From assembly GCA_002314465.1 (NCBI GenBank), contig DCGA01000066.1, positions 1,553 to 19,850 of the forward strand: a DNA stretch of 18,298 nt, read 5' to 3'. The notes below the pieces were generated by a model. That model did not search any database. It was not told the DNA's origin and saw only the letters and a list, made by a program, of their open reading frames with translations. Positions 7,365-13,748 of the stretch are shown here, in pieces. Made by a program: the position numbers and the translations under genes. The DNA comes from a bacterium UBA1790 (lineage in GTDB: Bacteria > Bacteroidota > Bacteroidia > Bacteroidales > Muribaculaceae). Position 1 is the first letter of the stretch; each line of letters opens with the position of its first letter.

Positions 7365-9712
7365 AGTCCTTGGATAAATGTTGCGGTTTGATAGAATATG
7401 AACGAGATGAGCCATGCCACGACAGTGGTGTAGACTATCTCAAAGAGCATCCACTTGGTACCTGCCTCGCGCTTTATGGCGGTGAGGGCTGCGATACACG
7501 GGAAGTACAGGAGCACAAACAGCATGAACGAGTAGGCAACTATGGGGTTGAACACCTTTTGGCCGTTTTCGTCGGTAGCGGTCTGCAGTTTGGTCTTGAG
7601 CGTAGCCGAACTCTCGTCGGCACCGCTCTCGCCGGTGTAAAGCACACCCATCGACGATACCACGATTTCCTTGGCTGCGGCACCCGTGAGTAGGCTCACG
7701 CCCATCTGCCAGTTCATACCCAGGGGCTTGACTGCCGGTTCGATGGCCTTGCCCATTTTGCCCATAAACGAATTTTCCACTTGTTGCTCTGGAGTCTGTC
7801 CGTCGTGGCGCGGGAAGTAGCCCAGCGCCCACACGATGATAGATGCCACAAGGATTACAGTACCCATCTTGCGCAGATACTGCGAGCCCTTGCTCCACAT
7901 GTGCACTGTGGCATTGCGCGCGGTGGGCATGCGGTAGGGGGGCAGTTCCATAACAAACTGTGTATGGTCGTGCTTGAGAATGGTTTTGCTCAGCAGTATT
8001 GCACTCAACGCTGCCATGGCGATGCCGGTGAGATACAGGCTCAGCAGTATCATGCCCTGGTTGGCGGCAAAGAATGCCGATACCATGAGCAGGTAGGCCG
8101 GCAGGCGTGCCGAGCACGACATGAACGGAACGGTGAGTATCGTGATGATGCGGTCGCGTCGGTTCTCAAGGGTGCGGGTTGCCATGATGGCGGGTACGCC
8201 GCAGCCAAATCCTATGAGGTAGGGGATGAACGACTTGCCGTGCAACCCTATGCGGTGCATGATGCGGTCAACGATAAACGCTGCTCGTGCCATGTAACCG
8301 CTGTCTTCAAGCACCGAGATGAAGAAGAACAGGATGAGAATGTTGGGCAGGAACACAAGCACGCCGCCCACACCCGATATAATGCCGTCGACGATGAGGT
8401 CGCGCAGTGTGCCTTGGGGCATGACCGACGACACCCATTCGCCCAGCCAGGTCACGCCGCTTTCAATCCACTCTTGCGGATAGGCGCCCACGGTGAATGT
8501 GGTTTGGAACACAAGCCACATGAGCATGAACAGCACGGGCAGTCCCAGGTATCGGTTGGTTAGCACCACGTCGAGTGCATAGCCCAGTTTCGACTTGTCG
8601 CTTTGCGGGTTGGTGGTGAGTACCTCGGCAAGTGCGCCGCGCACAAATCCGTATTTGAGGTCGCTTATTATGCTCACGATATCATCGTTATATTCTCGCT
8701 CTATCTCGGCGCGCATCTCGTCGGCCTTGTCGATTATGGCATGGGCTTCTTCCTCGCTGCGCCCCATGTGCAATGCCCGCTGCGCGTGGCTGTCTTTTTC
8801 TATTACCTTGAGCAACGTGTAGCGGCTCATGTCAGGAGCCATTTCCTCAAGTGTGCTCAGGGCTTTCTCGATGGTCGAGCCATAGTTCACGTTCTTGTGC
8901 ATGCTCTTGTGCTCGCTGTCGTCGATTGCCTTCATGGCTGCCACGAGCACCTTGTCCACGCCCTTTCCTTCGCGTGCCACGATGGGCAGGATGGGCATGC
9001 CCAGCAGGCGGCTCAGTGCCTCGATGTCGAGTTTGTCGCCGCGGCGCTCAAACTCGTCCCACATGTTAAGTACCAGCACCATGGGCACGTTCATGTCCAT
9101 CAACTGGGTGGTAAGGTACAGGTTGCGCTCCAGGTTTCCGGCATCTACCACGTTGAGGATGGCATCGGGGTGCTTGTCGCGTATAAAGGTGCGCACATAC
9201 ATCTCCTCGGGCGAATACTCGGTGAGCGAATATGTGCCGGGCAGGTCCACAAGTTCCACGTTGCGGCCGTCGATATTGAACGAGCCCTCCTTGCTGTCGA
9301 CGGTCACGCCGCCATAGTTGCCCACCTTCTCCTTGGCTCCGGTCACGATGTTGAACATCGATGTCTTGCCGCAGTTGGGGTTACCTATTAGTGCTACGCG
9401 CAGCACATTGTCGGCCAGCGGGTCCATCTCATCGACAAGCGTGTCGGTGGTGCCGTTATAGGCCGCAACCTCGGTGATGGGCTCGTCAAGGCTGCACACC
9501 TCCACCTGCGAGGCTTCGCTGTGGCGCAGTGAGATGTGCGACCCTAGTATCTTGTACTCCACGGGGTCGCGCAACGGCGCACTCTTTACCACGGTAACCT
9601 CGGCTCCGCGCACAAATCCCATCTCGAGAAGGCGCTGCCTGAAGGCGCCCGATCCATGCACTTTCACAACGCGCACTACGCTGCCTATTTTTTCATTATC
9701 AAGATGTCTCAT
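7361..9712 (-). CDS. feoB: Fused FeoA-FeoB ferrous iron transporter
   Basis: 783 residues from the ATG at 9712. An ATG at 9718 and a TTG at 9730 are in frame, but AAGGA sits about 8 bases ahead of 9712 and the FeoA alignment begins there. Residues 1-75 form a FeoA SH3-like domain (GAFRQRLLEMGFVRGAEV at 22-39). The G-protein domain then has G1 GNPNCGKT (110-117), G3 DLPG (156-159) and G4 NMWD (216-219). The membrane part carries Gate I GFGCGVPAIMATRTLE (501-516), where FeoB usually has GCNVP, and Gate II GAAAKEIVVSSMGVLY (677-692). It imports Fe(II) through the inner membrane under low-oxygen conditions. The feoA/feoB fusion is common in Bacteroidota. It is co-translated with the Cys-rich protein and divergent from a di-iron protein gene. 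Confidence 0.96.
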   Translation of the reverse strand: MRHLDNEKIGSVVRVVKVHGSGAFRQRLLEMGFVRGAEVTVVKSAPLRDPVEYKILGSHISLRHSEASQVEVCSLDEPITEVAAYNGTTDTLVDEMDPLADNVLRVALIGNPNCGKTSMFNIVTGAKEKVGNYGGVTVDSKEGSFNIDGRNVELVDLPGTYSLTEYSPEEMYVRTFIRDKHPDAILNVVDAGNLERNLYLTTQLMDMNVPMVLVLNMWDEFERRGDKLDIEALSRLLGMPILPIVAREGKGVDKVLVAAMKAIDDSEHKSMHKNVNYGSTIEKALSTLEEMAPDMSRYTLLKVIEKDSHAQRALHMGRSEEEAHAIIDKADEMRAEIEREYNDDIVSIISDLKYGFVRGALAEVLTTNPQSDKSKLGYALDVVLTNRYLGLPVLFMLMWLVFQTTFTVGAYPQEWIESGVTWLGEWVSSVMPQGTLRDLIVDGIISGVGGVLVFLPNILILFFFISVLEDSGYMARAAFIVDRIMHRIGLHGKSFIPYLIGFGCGVPAIMATRTLENRRDRIITILTVPFMSCSARLPAYLLMVSAFFAANQGMILLSLYLTGIAMAALSAILLSKTILKHDHTQFVMELPPYRMPTARNATVHMWSKGSQYLRKMGTVILVASIIVWALGYFPRHDGQTPEQQVENSFMGKMGKAIEPAVKPLGMNWQMGVSLLTGAAAKEIVVSSMGVLYTGESGADESSATLKTKLQTATDENGQKVFNPIVAYSFMLFVLLYFPCIAALTAIKREAGTKWMLFEIVYTTVVAWLISFIFYQTATFIQGL

Positions 9713-9734
9713 GACCATATTCCTTTTCAATGTG

Positions 9735-9742
9735 CAAAATTA
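9735..9742 (-). promoter_or_regulatory. -7 element of the feoAB promoter
   Basis: On the minus strand the sequence is TAATTTTG, a full match to TAnnTTTG. The expected -33 region about 20 bp upstream is only an A/T run (near 9758-9766), not a clean TTTG, so an activator may be needed. Transcription would start near 9730, arguing against the in-frame TTG at 9730 as the true start codon. Confidence 0.55.
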
Positions 9743-9760
9743 GGGTATTTTGTGCAATAA

Positions 9761-9785
9761 AAAAATCCCCATTTATGGGGGTTTT
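9761..9785. promoter_or_regulatory. Central palindrome between feoAB and the hemerythrin gene
   Basis: CCCCA (9767-9771), a TTTA loop and TGGGG (9776-9780) form a perfect core. A T-G wobble and flanking A5/T5 runs extend the arms. As RNA it looks like an intrinsic terminator, but it lies upstream of both divergent promoters, where a terminator of gene transcription makes little sense. An operator, or a barrier against antisense read-through, is a better reading. Confidence 0.5.
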
Positions 9786-9831
9786 TGGCATAAAAAAGCA
9801 TTTTGGGTATTAAAAATGTTTTTTTTTCGCT

Positions 9832-9839
9832 TACCTTTG
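9832..9839 (+). promoter_or_regulatory. -7 element of the hemerythrin-LuxR operon promoter
   Basis: TACCTTTG matches TAnnTTTG exactly. The nearest upstream TTTG (9802-9805) is 26 bp away, 6 more than the usual spacing, and the spacer contains nine consecutive T (9819-9827). The predicted start of transcription falls inside eight consecutive A (9841-9848), about 12-15 nt before the ATG. Confidence 0.55.
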
Positions 9840-9857
9840 CAAAAAAAACAGCAGTTT

Positions 9858-10550
9858 ATGAACGAAATCATATATGATGTAAACATCAAGATGAGCGAGA
9901 TGATTACCGCTCATCCGGGGCTTGCGACCATGCTTGGACGTTTCGGGTTGTCGCTGGGATTCGGCGACAAGTCGGTTAAGGACGTGTGTGCTTCGCGAGG
10001 CGTCAGTGTCGACTTTTTCCTTCTCATGTGCAATGTCTACAACAACGAGAGTTACTTGCCCTCGATGGACGACTTGCTGGCGACCGACATGTCGGGACTG
10101 GTACCTTATCTCCAGTTGTCGCACACCTATTACGCTGGCAAGCGCCTGCCTCACATCGAACATCACCTGCACCATATTGCCGAGCAGATGCCGCAGCGTG
10201 TGGCTGGTGTATTCATGCGTTTCTTTGCTGAGTATCGCGACGAGGTGACGGCTCACTTCCACTACGAGGAGAAAAATGTATTCCCCCACATTGTCAGCCT
10301 TCAGAACGGCGAGGCGGGCACTGACTACCGCATCAAGGACTACCTGGCAGCTCACAGCAACATTGAGGACAAACTCGATGACTTGCTGCAGATTATCTTC
10401 AAGTACTTGCCGCAGAGTGCTACGGGCGACGATGCTGTAGATGTGGTGTATGACATACTGCAACTCTCGGCCGACCTTAAGAAGCATGCCCTCATCGAAG
10501 AGAAGATTCTGGTTCCTTATGTCAAAACCCTCGAGAAGAAAATGTCATGA
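9858..10550 (+). CDS. Hemerythrin-domain (RIC/YtfE-like) di-iron protein
   Basis: 230 residues from the ATG at 9858. The frame is open from an ATG at 9750, but that would start upstream of the predicted promoter. The C-terminal four-helix hemerythrin domain has the iron ligands in YtfE order: H89, one of the cluster H99-H106, H133 with E137 (HxxxE), H166, and H210 with E214 (HxxxE). The N-terminal ~70 residues align with the DUF542/ScdA-N domain that precedes hemerythrin in RIC proteins. Where that domain normally has a Cys-Cys pair, this protein has RFGLSLGFGDKSV (28-40) without cysteine. RIC proteins repair iron-sulfur clusters after nitric oxide or oxidative damage; here an O2/NO/iron sensing role is equally possible. 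It overlaps the regulator gene by ATGA and lies opposite feoAB. Confidence 0.88.
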   Translation: MNEIIYDVNIKMSEMITAHPGLATMLGRFGLSLGFGDKSVKDVCASRGVSVDFFLLMCNVYNNESYLPSMDDLLATDMSGLVPYLQLSHTYYAGKRLPHIEHHLHHIAEQMPQRVAGVFMRFFAEYRDEVTAHFHYEEKNVFPHIVSLQNGEAGTDYRIKDYLAAHSNIEDKLDDLLQIIFKYLPQSATGDDAVDVVYDILQLSADLKKHALIEEKILVPYVKTLEKKMS

Positions 10551-11125
10551 AGACAAGAGTGCTCATAGTAGAACCATCGCAGATTATAGTTGAGGGTCTG
10601 GTGCACATGCTGCAAGACAAGCCTAACATCAAATTGCTGTCGCCCGAGTATAACTTGCAGTATCTGCAGGAGAGAATCGTGGCAGGGAAGCCCGATGTGA
10701 TGCTTGTAAATGCCAATATGGCTGCCCAGGCCGTCAAGGCTTGCGGTGGCAAGAAGATAGGCGTACTGGGACTTGTGTATCAGTATGTTGACCCCACGAC
10801 ACGCTCTCTGTTCTGCGATATTGTTGACATACGCGACAGTGGTGTTGCGATAGTCGATAAGATTGTGAGGGCTGCATCTTACAGCAGTAAGCCCTGCGAG
10901 CCCACCACCGACAGGTATGAACTTACCAAGCGTGAGACTACCGTCCTCATTGAGGTGGCAAAGGGACTTACCAACAAGGAGATTGCCAACAAACTCAATG
11001 TCTCGACCTATACCGTAATCTCTCACCGTAAGAATATCGTGAGCAAGACGGGTATCAAGAGTGTCGCAGGTCTCACTGTTTATGCGCTGCTCAATAACCT
11101 CATCGACGAAAACGTGCTCGAGTAA
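10547..11125 (+). CDS. NarL/LuxR-type regulator with degenerate receiver domain
   Basis: 192 residues, overlapping the hemerythrin stop by ATGA (10547-10550). The C-terminal GerE/LuxR DNA-binding domain is clear: LTKRETTVL (126-134), then LTNKEIANKLNVSTYTVISH (141-160) as helix-turn-helix. The N-terminal half has a receiver-like beta-alpha pattern (VLIVEPSQIIVEGLVHML, 5-22). The phospho-acceptor Asp is replaced by Asn in DVMLVNANM (N55), and the acidic pocket near the first strand keeps only E9. Phosphorylation is therefore unlikely, and no histidine kinase is nearby. The domain may sense its partner protein or a ligand. Translational coupling to the di-iron protein suggests that protein as the input. 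Likely targets are its own operon and feoAB. Confidence 0.88.
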   Translation: MKTRVLIVEPSQIIVEGLVHMLQDKPNIKLLSPEYNLQYLQERIVAGKPDVMLVNANMAAQAVKACGGKKIGVLGLVYQYVDPTTRSLFCDIVDIRDSGVAIVDKIVRAASYSSKPCEPTTDRYELTKRETTVLIEVAKGLTNKEIANKLNVSTYTVISHRKNIVSKTGIKSVAGLTVYALLNNLIDENVLE

Positions 11126-11152
11126 TCGCTCCTAAAGATAAGTTAATTGCGC

Positions 11153-11178
11153 TGTTTTGTTTTCGTGATAGCAAAACA
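11153..11178. promoter_or_regulatory. Inverted repeat upstream of the MlaE-like gene
   Basis: TGTTTTG (11153-11159) and CAAAACA (11172-11178) are perfect 7-bp arms around a 12-base spacer. The repeat ends 5 bases before the -7 element and covers the -33 region, an operator-like position. No U-run follows, so it is a poor terminator for the upstream operon. Confidence 0.4.
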
Positions 11179-11183
11179 TTCAC

Positions 11184-11191
11184 TAACTTTG
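11184..11191 (+). promoter_or_regulatory. -7 element of the MlaEF-GNAT operon promoter
   Basis: TAACTTTG matches TAnnTTTG. The -33 region is weak: TTTC lies 19 bp upstream, and a true TTTG is 24 bp upstream. The ATG at 11222 is about 25 nt from the expected transcription start. Confidence 0.55.
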
Positions 11192-11221
11192 CAGTTTAGA
11201 ACAAAAAACTTTTGATTTATT

Positions 11222-11971
11222 ATGATGCTATTTAAGGCACTTAACGCATTTGGCGAATACTGCCAGTTCTTGTGGAGCACATTTGGCGTTCCCGAGAAAT
11301 GGCGCGAGTTCTTCAAGCGTTATACCGACGAAATCCATAAACTCGGCATCGACTCGATACCCTTGATTCTCATCGTGTCGGTGTTCATCGGTGCACTGTG
11401 TACCATTCTCATCAAACTCAACATCAATAACCCCATGTTGCCGCGATATGCCGTGGGTATGACTACCCGTGAGATCATCCTCCTGGAGTTCTCATCGTCT
11501 ATCCTGTGTCTTATCCTCAGTGGTAAAATCGGTTCTAATATCGCCAGCGAGATAGGCACGATGCGTGTCACCGAGCAGATTGACGCCCTCGATATCATGG
11601 GTATCAATTCGGCTAATTTCCTTGCGATGCCCAAGATTCTGGGCCTCATCACCATTCTGCCTGTACTGGTGGTTATATGTATGTTTACCAGTTTGTTAGG
11701 TGGATACGGTGTGTGCGTGATAACTGGCATTGTCGATGTCGATACTTACCTCTATGGTATCCAGACGATGTTCATCGAGTGGTATGTTTGGTTCGCTCTC
11801 ATCAAGTCGCTGTTCTTTGCTTTCATTATTTCGAGTATCTCGGCCTACTACGGCTACCATGTAAAGGGTGGCTCGGTCGAGGTTGGTAAGGCAAGTACCA
11901 ATGCCGTGGTGATGAGCAACATCATGATTCTTGTCGTTGACGTTATTCTCACAAAACTCTTACTGCAATGA
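11222..11971 (+). CDS. mlaE: MlaE-family ABC transporter permease
   Basis: 249 residues with five or so hydrophobic segments. The family block is complete: SGKIGSNIASEIGTMRVTEQ (100-119) runs into IDALDIMGINSANFLAMPKI (120-139). A second conserved region, GYHVKGGSVEVGKASTNAVV, is at 211-230. MlaE is the inner-membrane permease of a system that moves phospholipids between the inner and outer membranes and keeps the outer leaflet asymmetric. A second ATG one codon later (11225) is an equally good start. The gene overlaps the ATPase gene by ATGA. The substrate-binding MCE protein (MlaD) is not in this operon and must be encoded elsewhere if the system is complete. The symbol is assigned at family level. 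Confidence 0.92.
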   Translation: MMLFKALNAFGEYCQFLWSTFGVPEKWREFFKRYTDEIHKLGIDSIPLILIVSVFIGALCTILIKLNINNPMLPRYAVGMTTREIILLEFSSSILCLILSGKIGSNIASEIGTMRVTEQIDALDIMGINSANFLAMPKILGLITILPVLVVICMFTSLLGGYGVCVITGIVDVDTYLYGIQTMFIEWYVWFALIKSLFFAFIISSISAYYGYHVKGGSVEVGKASTNAVVMSNIMILVVDVILTKLLLQ

Positions 11972-12765
11972 TCGAGGTTAAGAATATCAAAAAGTCCTTC
12001 CAGGATGGCGATGAGATGCGCCAAATCCTCTTTGGCATCAGTGCTAAGTTCTACGACGGTAAGACTAACCTTATCATCGGTCAGAGTGGTTCGGGTAAAA
12101 CCGTGTTGGTCAAGAATATCGTGGGTCTTTTCCGCCCCGACGAGGGTGAAATCCTTTACGACGGACGCGACATCACCAAGATGGACAAGAAGCAACTCAA
12201 GGAACTCCGCAAGGAGATAGGTATGCTCTTCCAGGGCTCGGCACTCTTCGACAGCGAGACTGTACTGGGCAACGTCATGTTCCCCCTCAAGATGTTCTCG
12301 GGCATGAGTTACGAGGAGATGCGCGACCGTGCTCAGTTCTGCATCGACCGCGTTAACCTCACAGGCAGTGAGAACAAGTTCCCCAGCGAACTCTCGGGCG
12401 GTATGCAGAAGCGTGCTGCTATTGCGCGTGCCATTGCACTCAATCCCAAGTACCTCTTCTGCGATGAGCCCAACTCGGGCCTTGACCCCAAGACCTCTAT
12501 CGTGATCGACGAGTTGCTCAGCGACATTACCCACGAGTATGGCATCACCACTATCATCAACACTCACGACATGAATTCGGTGATGGGTATCGGCCAGAAC
12601 ATCATCTTTGTCAACAAGGGACACCTTGGCTGGAACGGTACAAAGGACGAAATCTACGACCAGGACAACGACGACCTCAATAACTTCGTCTATGCTACCG
12701 ACCTCTTCCGCGACGTTCGCAAGTATCGACTCGTTCACGGCTACCAGCGCACCACCACTAAGTAA
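11968..12765 (+). CDS. mlaF: MlaF-family ABC transporter ATP-binding protein
   Basis: 265 residues with all ABC ATPase motifs: Walker A GQSGSGKT (38-45), Q-loop Q89 in MLFQGSALFDS, signature LSGGMQKR (142-149), Walker B with catalytic Glu YLFCDEP (162-168) and H200. The FQGSALFDSETV and LSGGMQKRAAIARA segments are characteristic of MlaF ATPases, which power MlaE. The C-terminal ~45 residues extend past the ABC core, as in MlaF proteins, where the tail contacts the neighbouring subunit. The start overlaps the permease stop by ATGA (11968-11971), giving coupled synthesis of the two subunits, and the acetyltransferase follows after 3 bases. Confidence 0.93.
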   Translation: MIEVKNIKKSFQDGDEMRQILFGISAKFYDGKTNLIIGQSGSGKTVLVKNIVGLFRPDEGEILYDGRDITKMDKKQLKELRKEIGMLFQGSALFDSETVLGNVMFPLKMFSGMSYEEMRDRAQFCIDRVNLTGSENKFPSELSGGMQKRAAIARAIALNPKYLFCDEPNSGLDPKTSIVIDELLSDITHEYGITTIINTHDMNSVMGIGQNIIFVNKGHLGWNGTKDEIYDQDNDDLNNFVYATDLFRDVRKYRLVHGYQRTTTK

Positions 12766-12768
12766 TCA

Positions 12769-13326
12769 ATGCAGTCTCTCACTGTTTCTTTCCGTGCAGC
12801 AACCATCGACGACGCACCCTTTGTGGCGCTGGTCATGATGGAGGCTGTGGGCTTCGACTATATGGTGCAGGGTATTCTTCCGCCCGAGCATACAATAGAA
12901 ATATGTCGCCGCGAGGATACACTCTACAGTTACCGCAATGCTGTGATTGCCGAGCTCGGTGGACAAGCCGTAGGTGCCCTCATCTCTTATGATGGACATG
13001 GCTACCACGACATCAAGGTAAGAACATTTGAATCTATAAAGGCTCATTTGAGTTTTGACTTCGATGCCATGGACGATGAAACTCGCGAGGGCGAGTACTA
13101 TCTCGACAGTGCCGCAGTGCTGCCACAATATCGTGGCAAGGGCATCGGCCGCCAAATAATCGAATATGGCGTTAATGTGGCGCGCAAGCAGGGGCTTATC
13201 CCGGTGCTTGCATGCGACCCCGACAATACCAGCGCCCATGCACTCTACACGAGCATAGGCTTCAAGGACGATGGTCACCTATTCATCTTCGGCGAGGATT
13301 ATTTGCGTATGACTAATATTATTTAA
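12769..13326 (+). CDS. GNAT-family N-acetyltransferase
   Basis: 185 residues. The acetyl-CoA binding motif A is clear: YLDSAAVLPQYRGKGIGRQI at 111-130, with the Q/R-x-x-G-x-G pattern in QYRGKGIG. The motif B region NTSAHALYTSIGF (153-165) has the usual Tyr that acts as general acid. The substrate cannot be told from the sequence; amino groups on a protein, small metabolite or antibiotic are all possible. The gene starts 3 bases after the mlaF stop, so it is transcribed with the lipid transporter, but a shared role is only a guess. A strong terminator follows 24 bases later. Confidence 0.9.
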   Translation: MQSLTVSFRAATIDDAPFVALVMMEAVGFDYMVQGILPPEHTIEICRREDTLYSYRNAVIAELGGQAVGALISYDGHGYHDIKVRTFESIKAHLSFDFDAMDDETREGEYYLDSAAVLPQYRGKGIGRQIIEYGVNVARKQGLIPVLACDPDNTSAHALYTSIGFKDDGHLFIFGEDYLRMTNII

Positions 13327-13349
13327 TTGTATTAAAAGGCACTGAAATA

Positions 13350-13385
13350 AACGACAAAAGCCCCGTCATTGGGGCTTTGTTCGTT
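13350..13385. terminator. Bidirectional intrinsic terminator (MlaEF-GNAT / clpS operon)
   Basis: The core stem AAAGCCCC (13357-13364) pairs with GGGGCTTT (13371-13378) around a 6-base loop. The outer arms AACG and CGTT extend it to 13350-13385, followed by T-rich sequence on the plus strand. The opposing stop codon begins at 13386, so the hairpin serves both converging operons. Confidence 0.88.
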
Positions 13386-13748
13386 TTATTGTGGCATTTG
13401 CAACTGTGTCTTCGGCGGTACAGGAGGGTTACTGCTCCACTCGCCCGCACGTGAGTCATAGGTGAGGTAACTGTTGTCGCCGCTGCGGTAGAATATCTGG
13501 TAATATCTCACTGCGACTTTGTTGTAGAACGGCCCTGTGGGACCCACAATATCGGCTTCATAGCCGAGCAGGTCCAGGTCGTTGGGCGCCTCACCTGTCG
13601 CCGCCATGTATTGCTCCACGTTCTTGATGATGGGCTGTGCCTGCATTTTCATCTGCCACTCAAGGTAGTAGTTGCACATGACCGGCAGCAGTGCAAGCCC
13701 TGCAACCACAACGGCAAAAGTCAGTATCTTCTTCTTGTTAATCTTCAT
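13386..13748 (-). CDS. Small membrane-anchored protein, function unknown, coupled to aat
   Basis: 120 residues; I do not recognise a named family. It has a basic start (MKINKKK), one hydrophobic span (about 8-24), then a polar domain of about 90 residues with a pattern of helix, YMAATGEAPNDLDLLG (47-62), GPTGPFY (69-75), YYQIFYR (82-88), SYLTYD (93-98) and a Pro-rich end. That order (helix, Y-x-x-x-x-G-x-x-P-x-x-L, GP-x-x, then strands) recalls the globular part of type II pseudopilins, but there is no prepilin peptidase site. The Cys at 25 lacks a proper lipobox. The domain is probably periplasmic. The start overlaps the aat stop by ATGA (13745-13748), so it is the last gene of the clpS-clpA-aat operon. 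It ends at the shared terminator. Confidence 0.8.
   Translation of the reverse strand: MKINKKKILTFAVVVAGLALLPVMCNYYLEWQMKMQAQPIIKNVEQYMAATGEAPNDLDLLGYEADIVGPTGPFYNKVAVRYYQIFYRSGDNSYLTYDSRAGEWSSNPPVPPKTQLQMPQ

Noticed and set aside
7781..9391. Two plus-strand open frames of about 260 codons antisense to feoB
   Set aside because: They are rich in His, Cys and Gln as expected for the reverse complement of a GC-biased gene; no domain, promoter or ribosome site is visible.
9713..9730. TTG at 9730 and ATG at 9718 as feoB starts
   Set aside because: The TTG would sit on the predicted transcription start, and the ATG at 9718 is only 2 bases from the AGGA. The ATG at 9712 has good spacing and matches the FeoA N-terminus, though 9718 cannot be excluded.
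9750..9857. In-frame upstream extension of the hemerythrin protein from an ATG at 9750
   Set aside because: It lies upstream of the TACCTTTG promoter element and translates the palindromes and homopolymer runs; family alignment begins at the ATG at 9858.
11854..12738. Long minus-strand open frame (294 codons) antisense to the MlaF gene
   Set aside because: It is a codon-bias shadow of the ATPase gene, with low-complexity Val/Leu-rich sequence and no recognisable domain.
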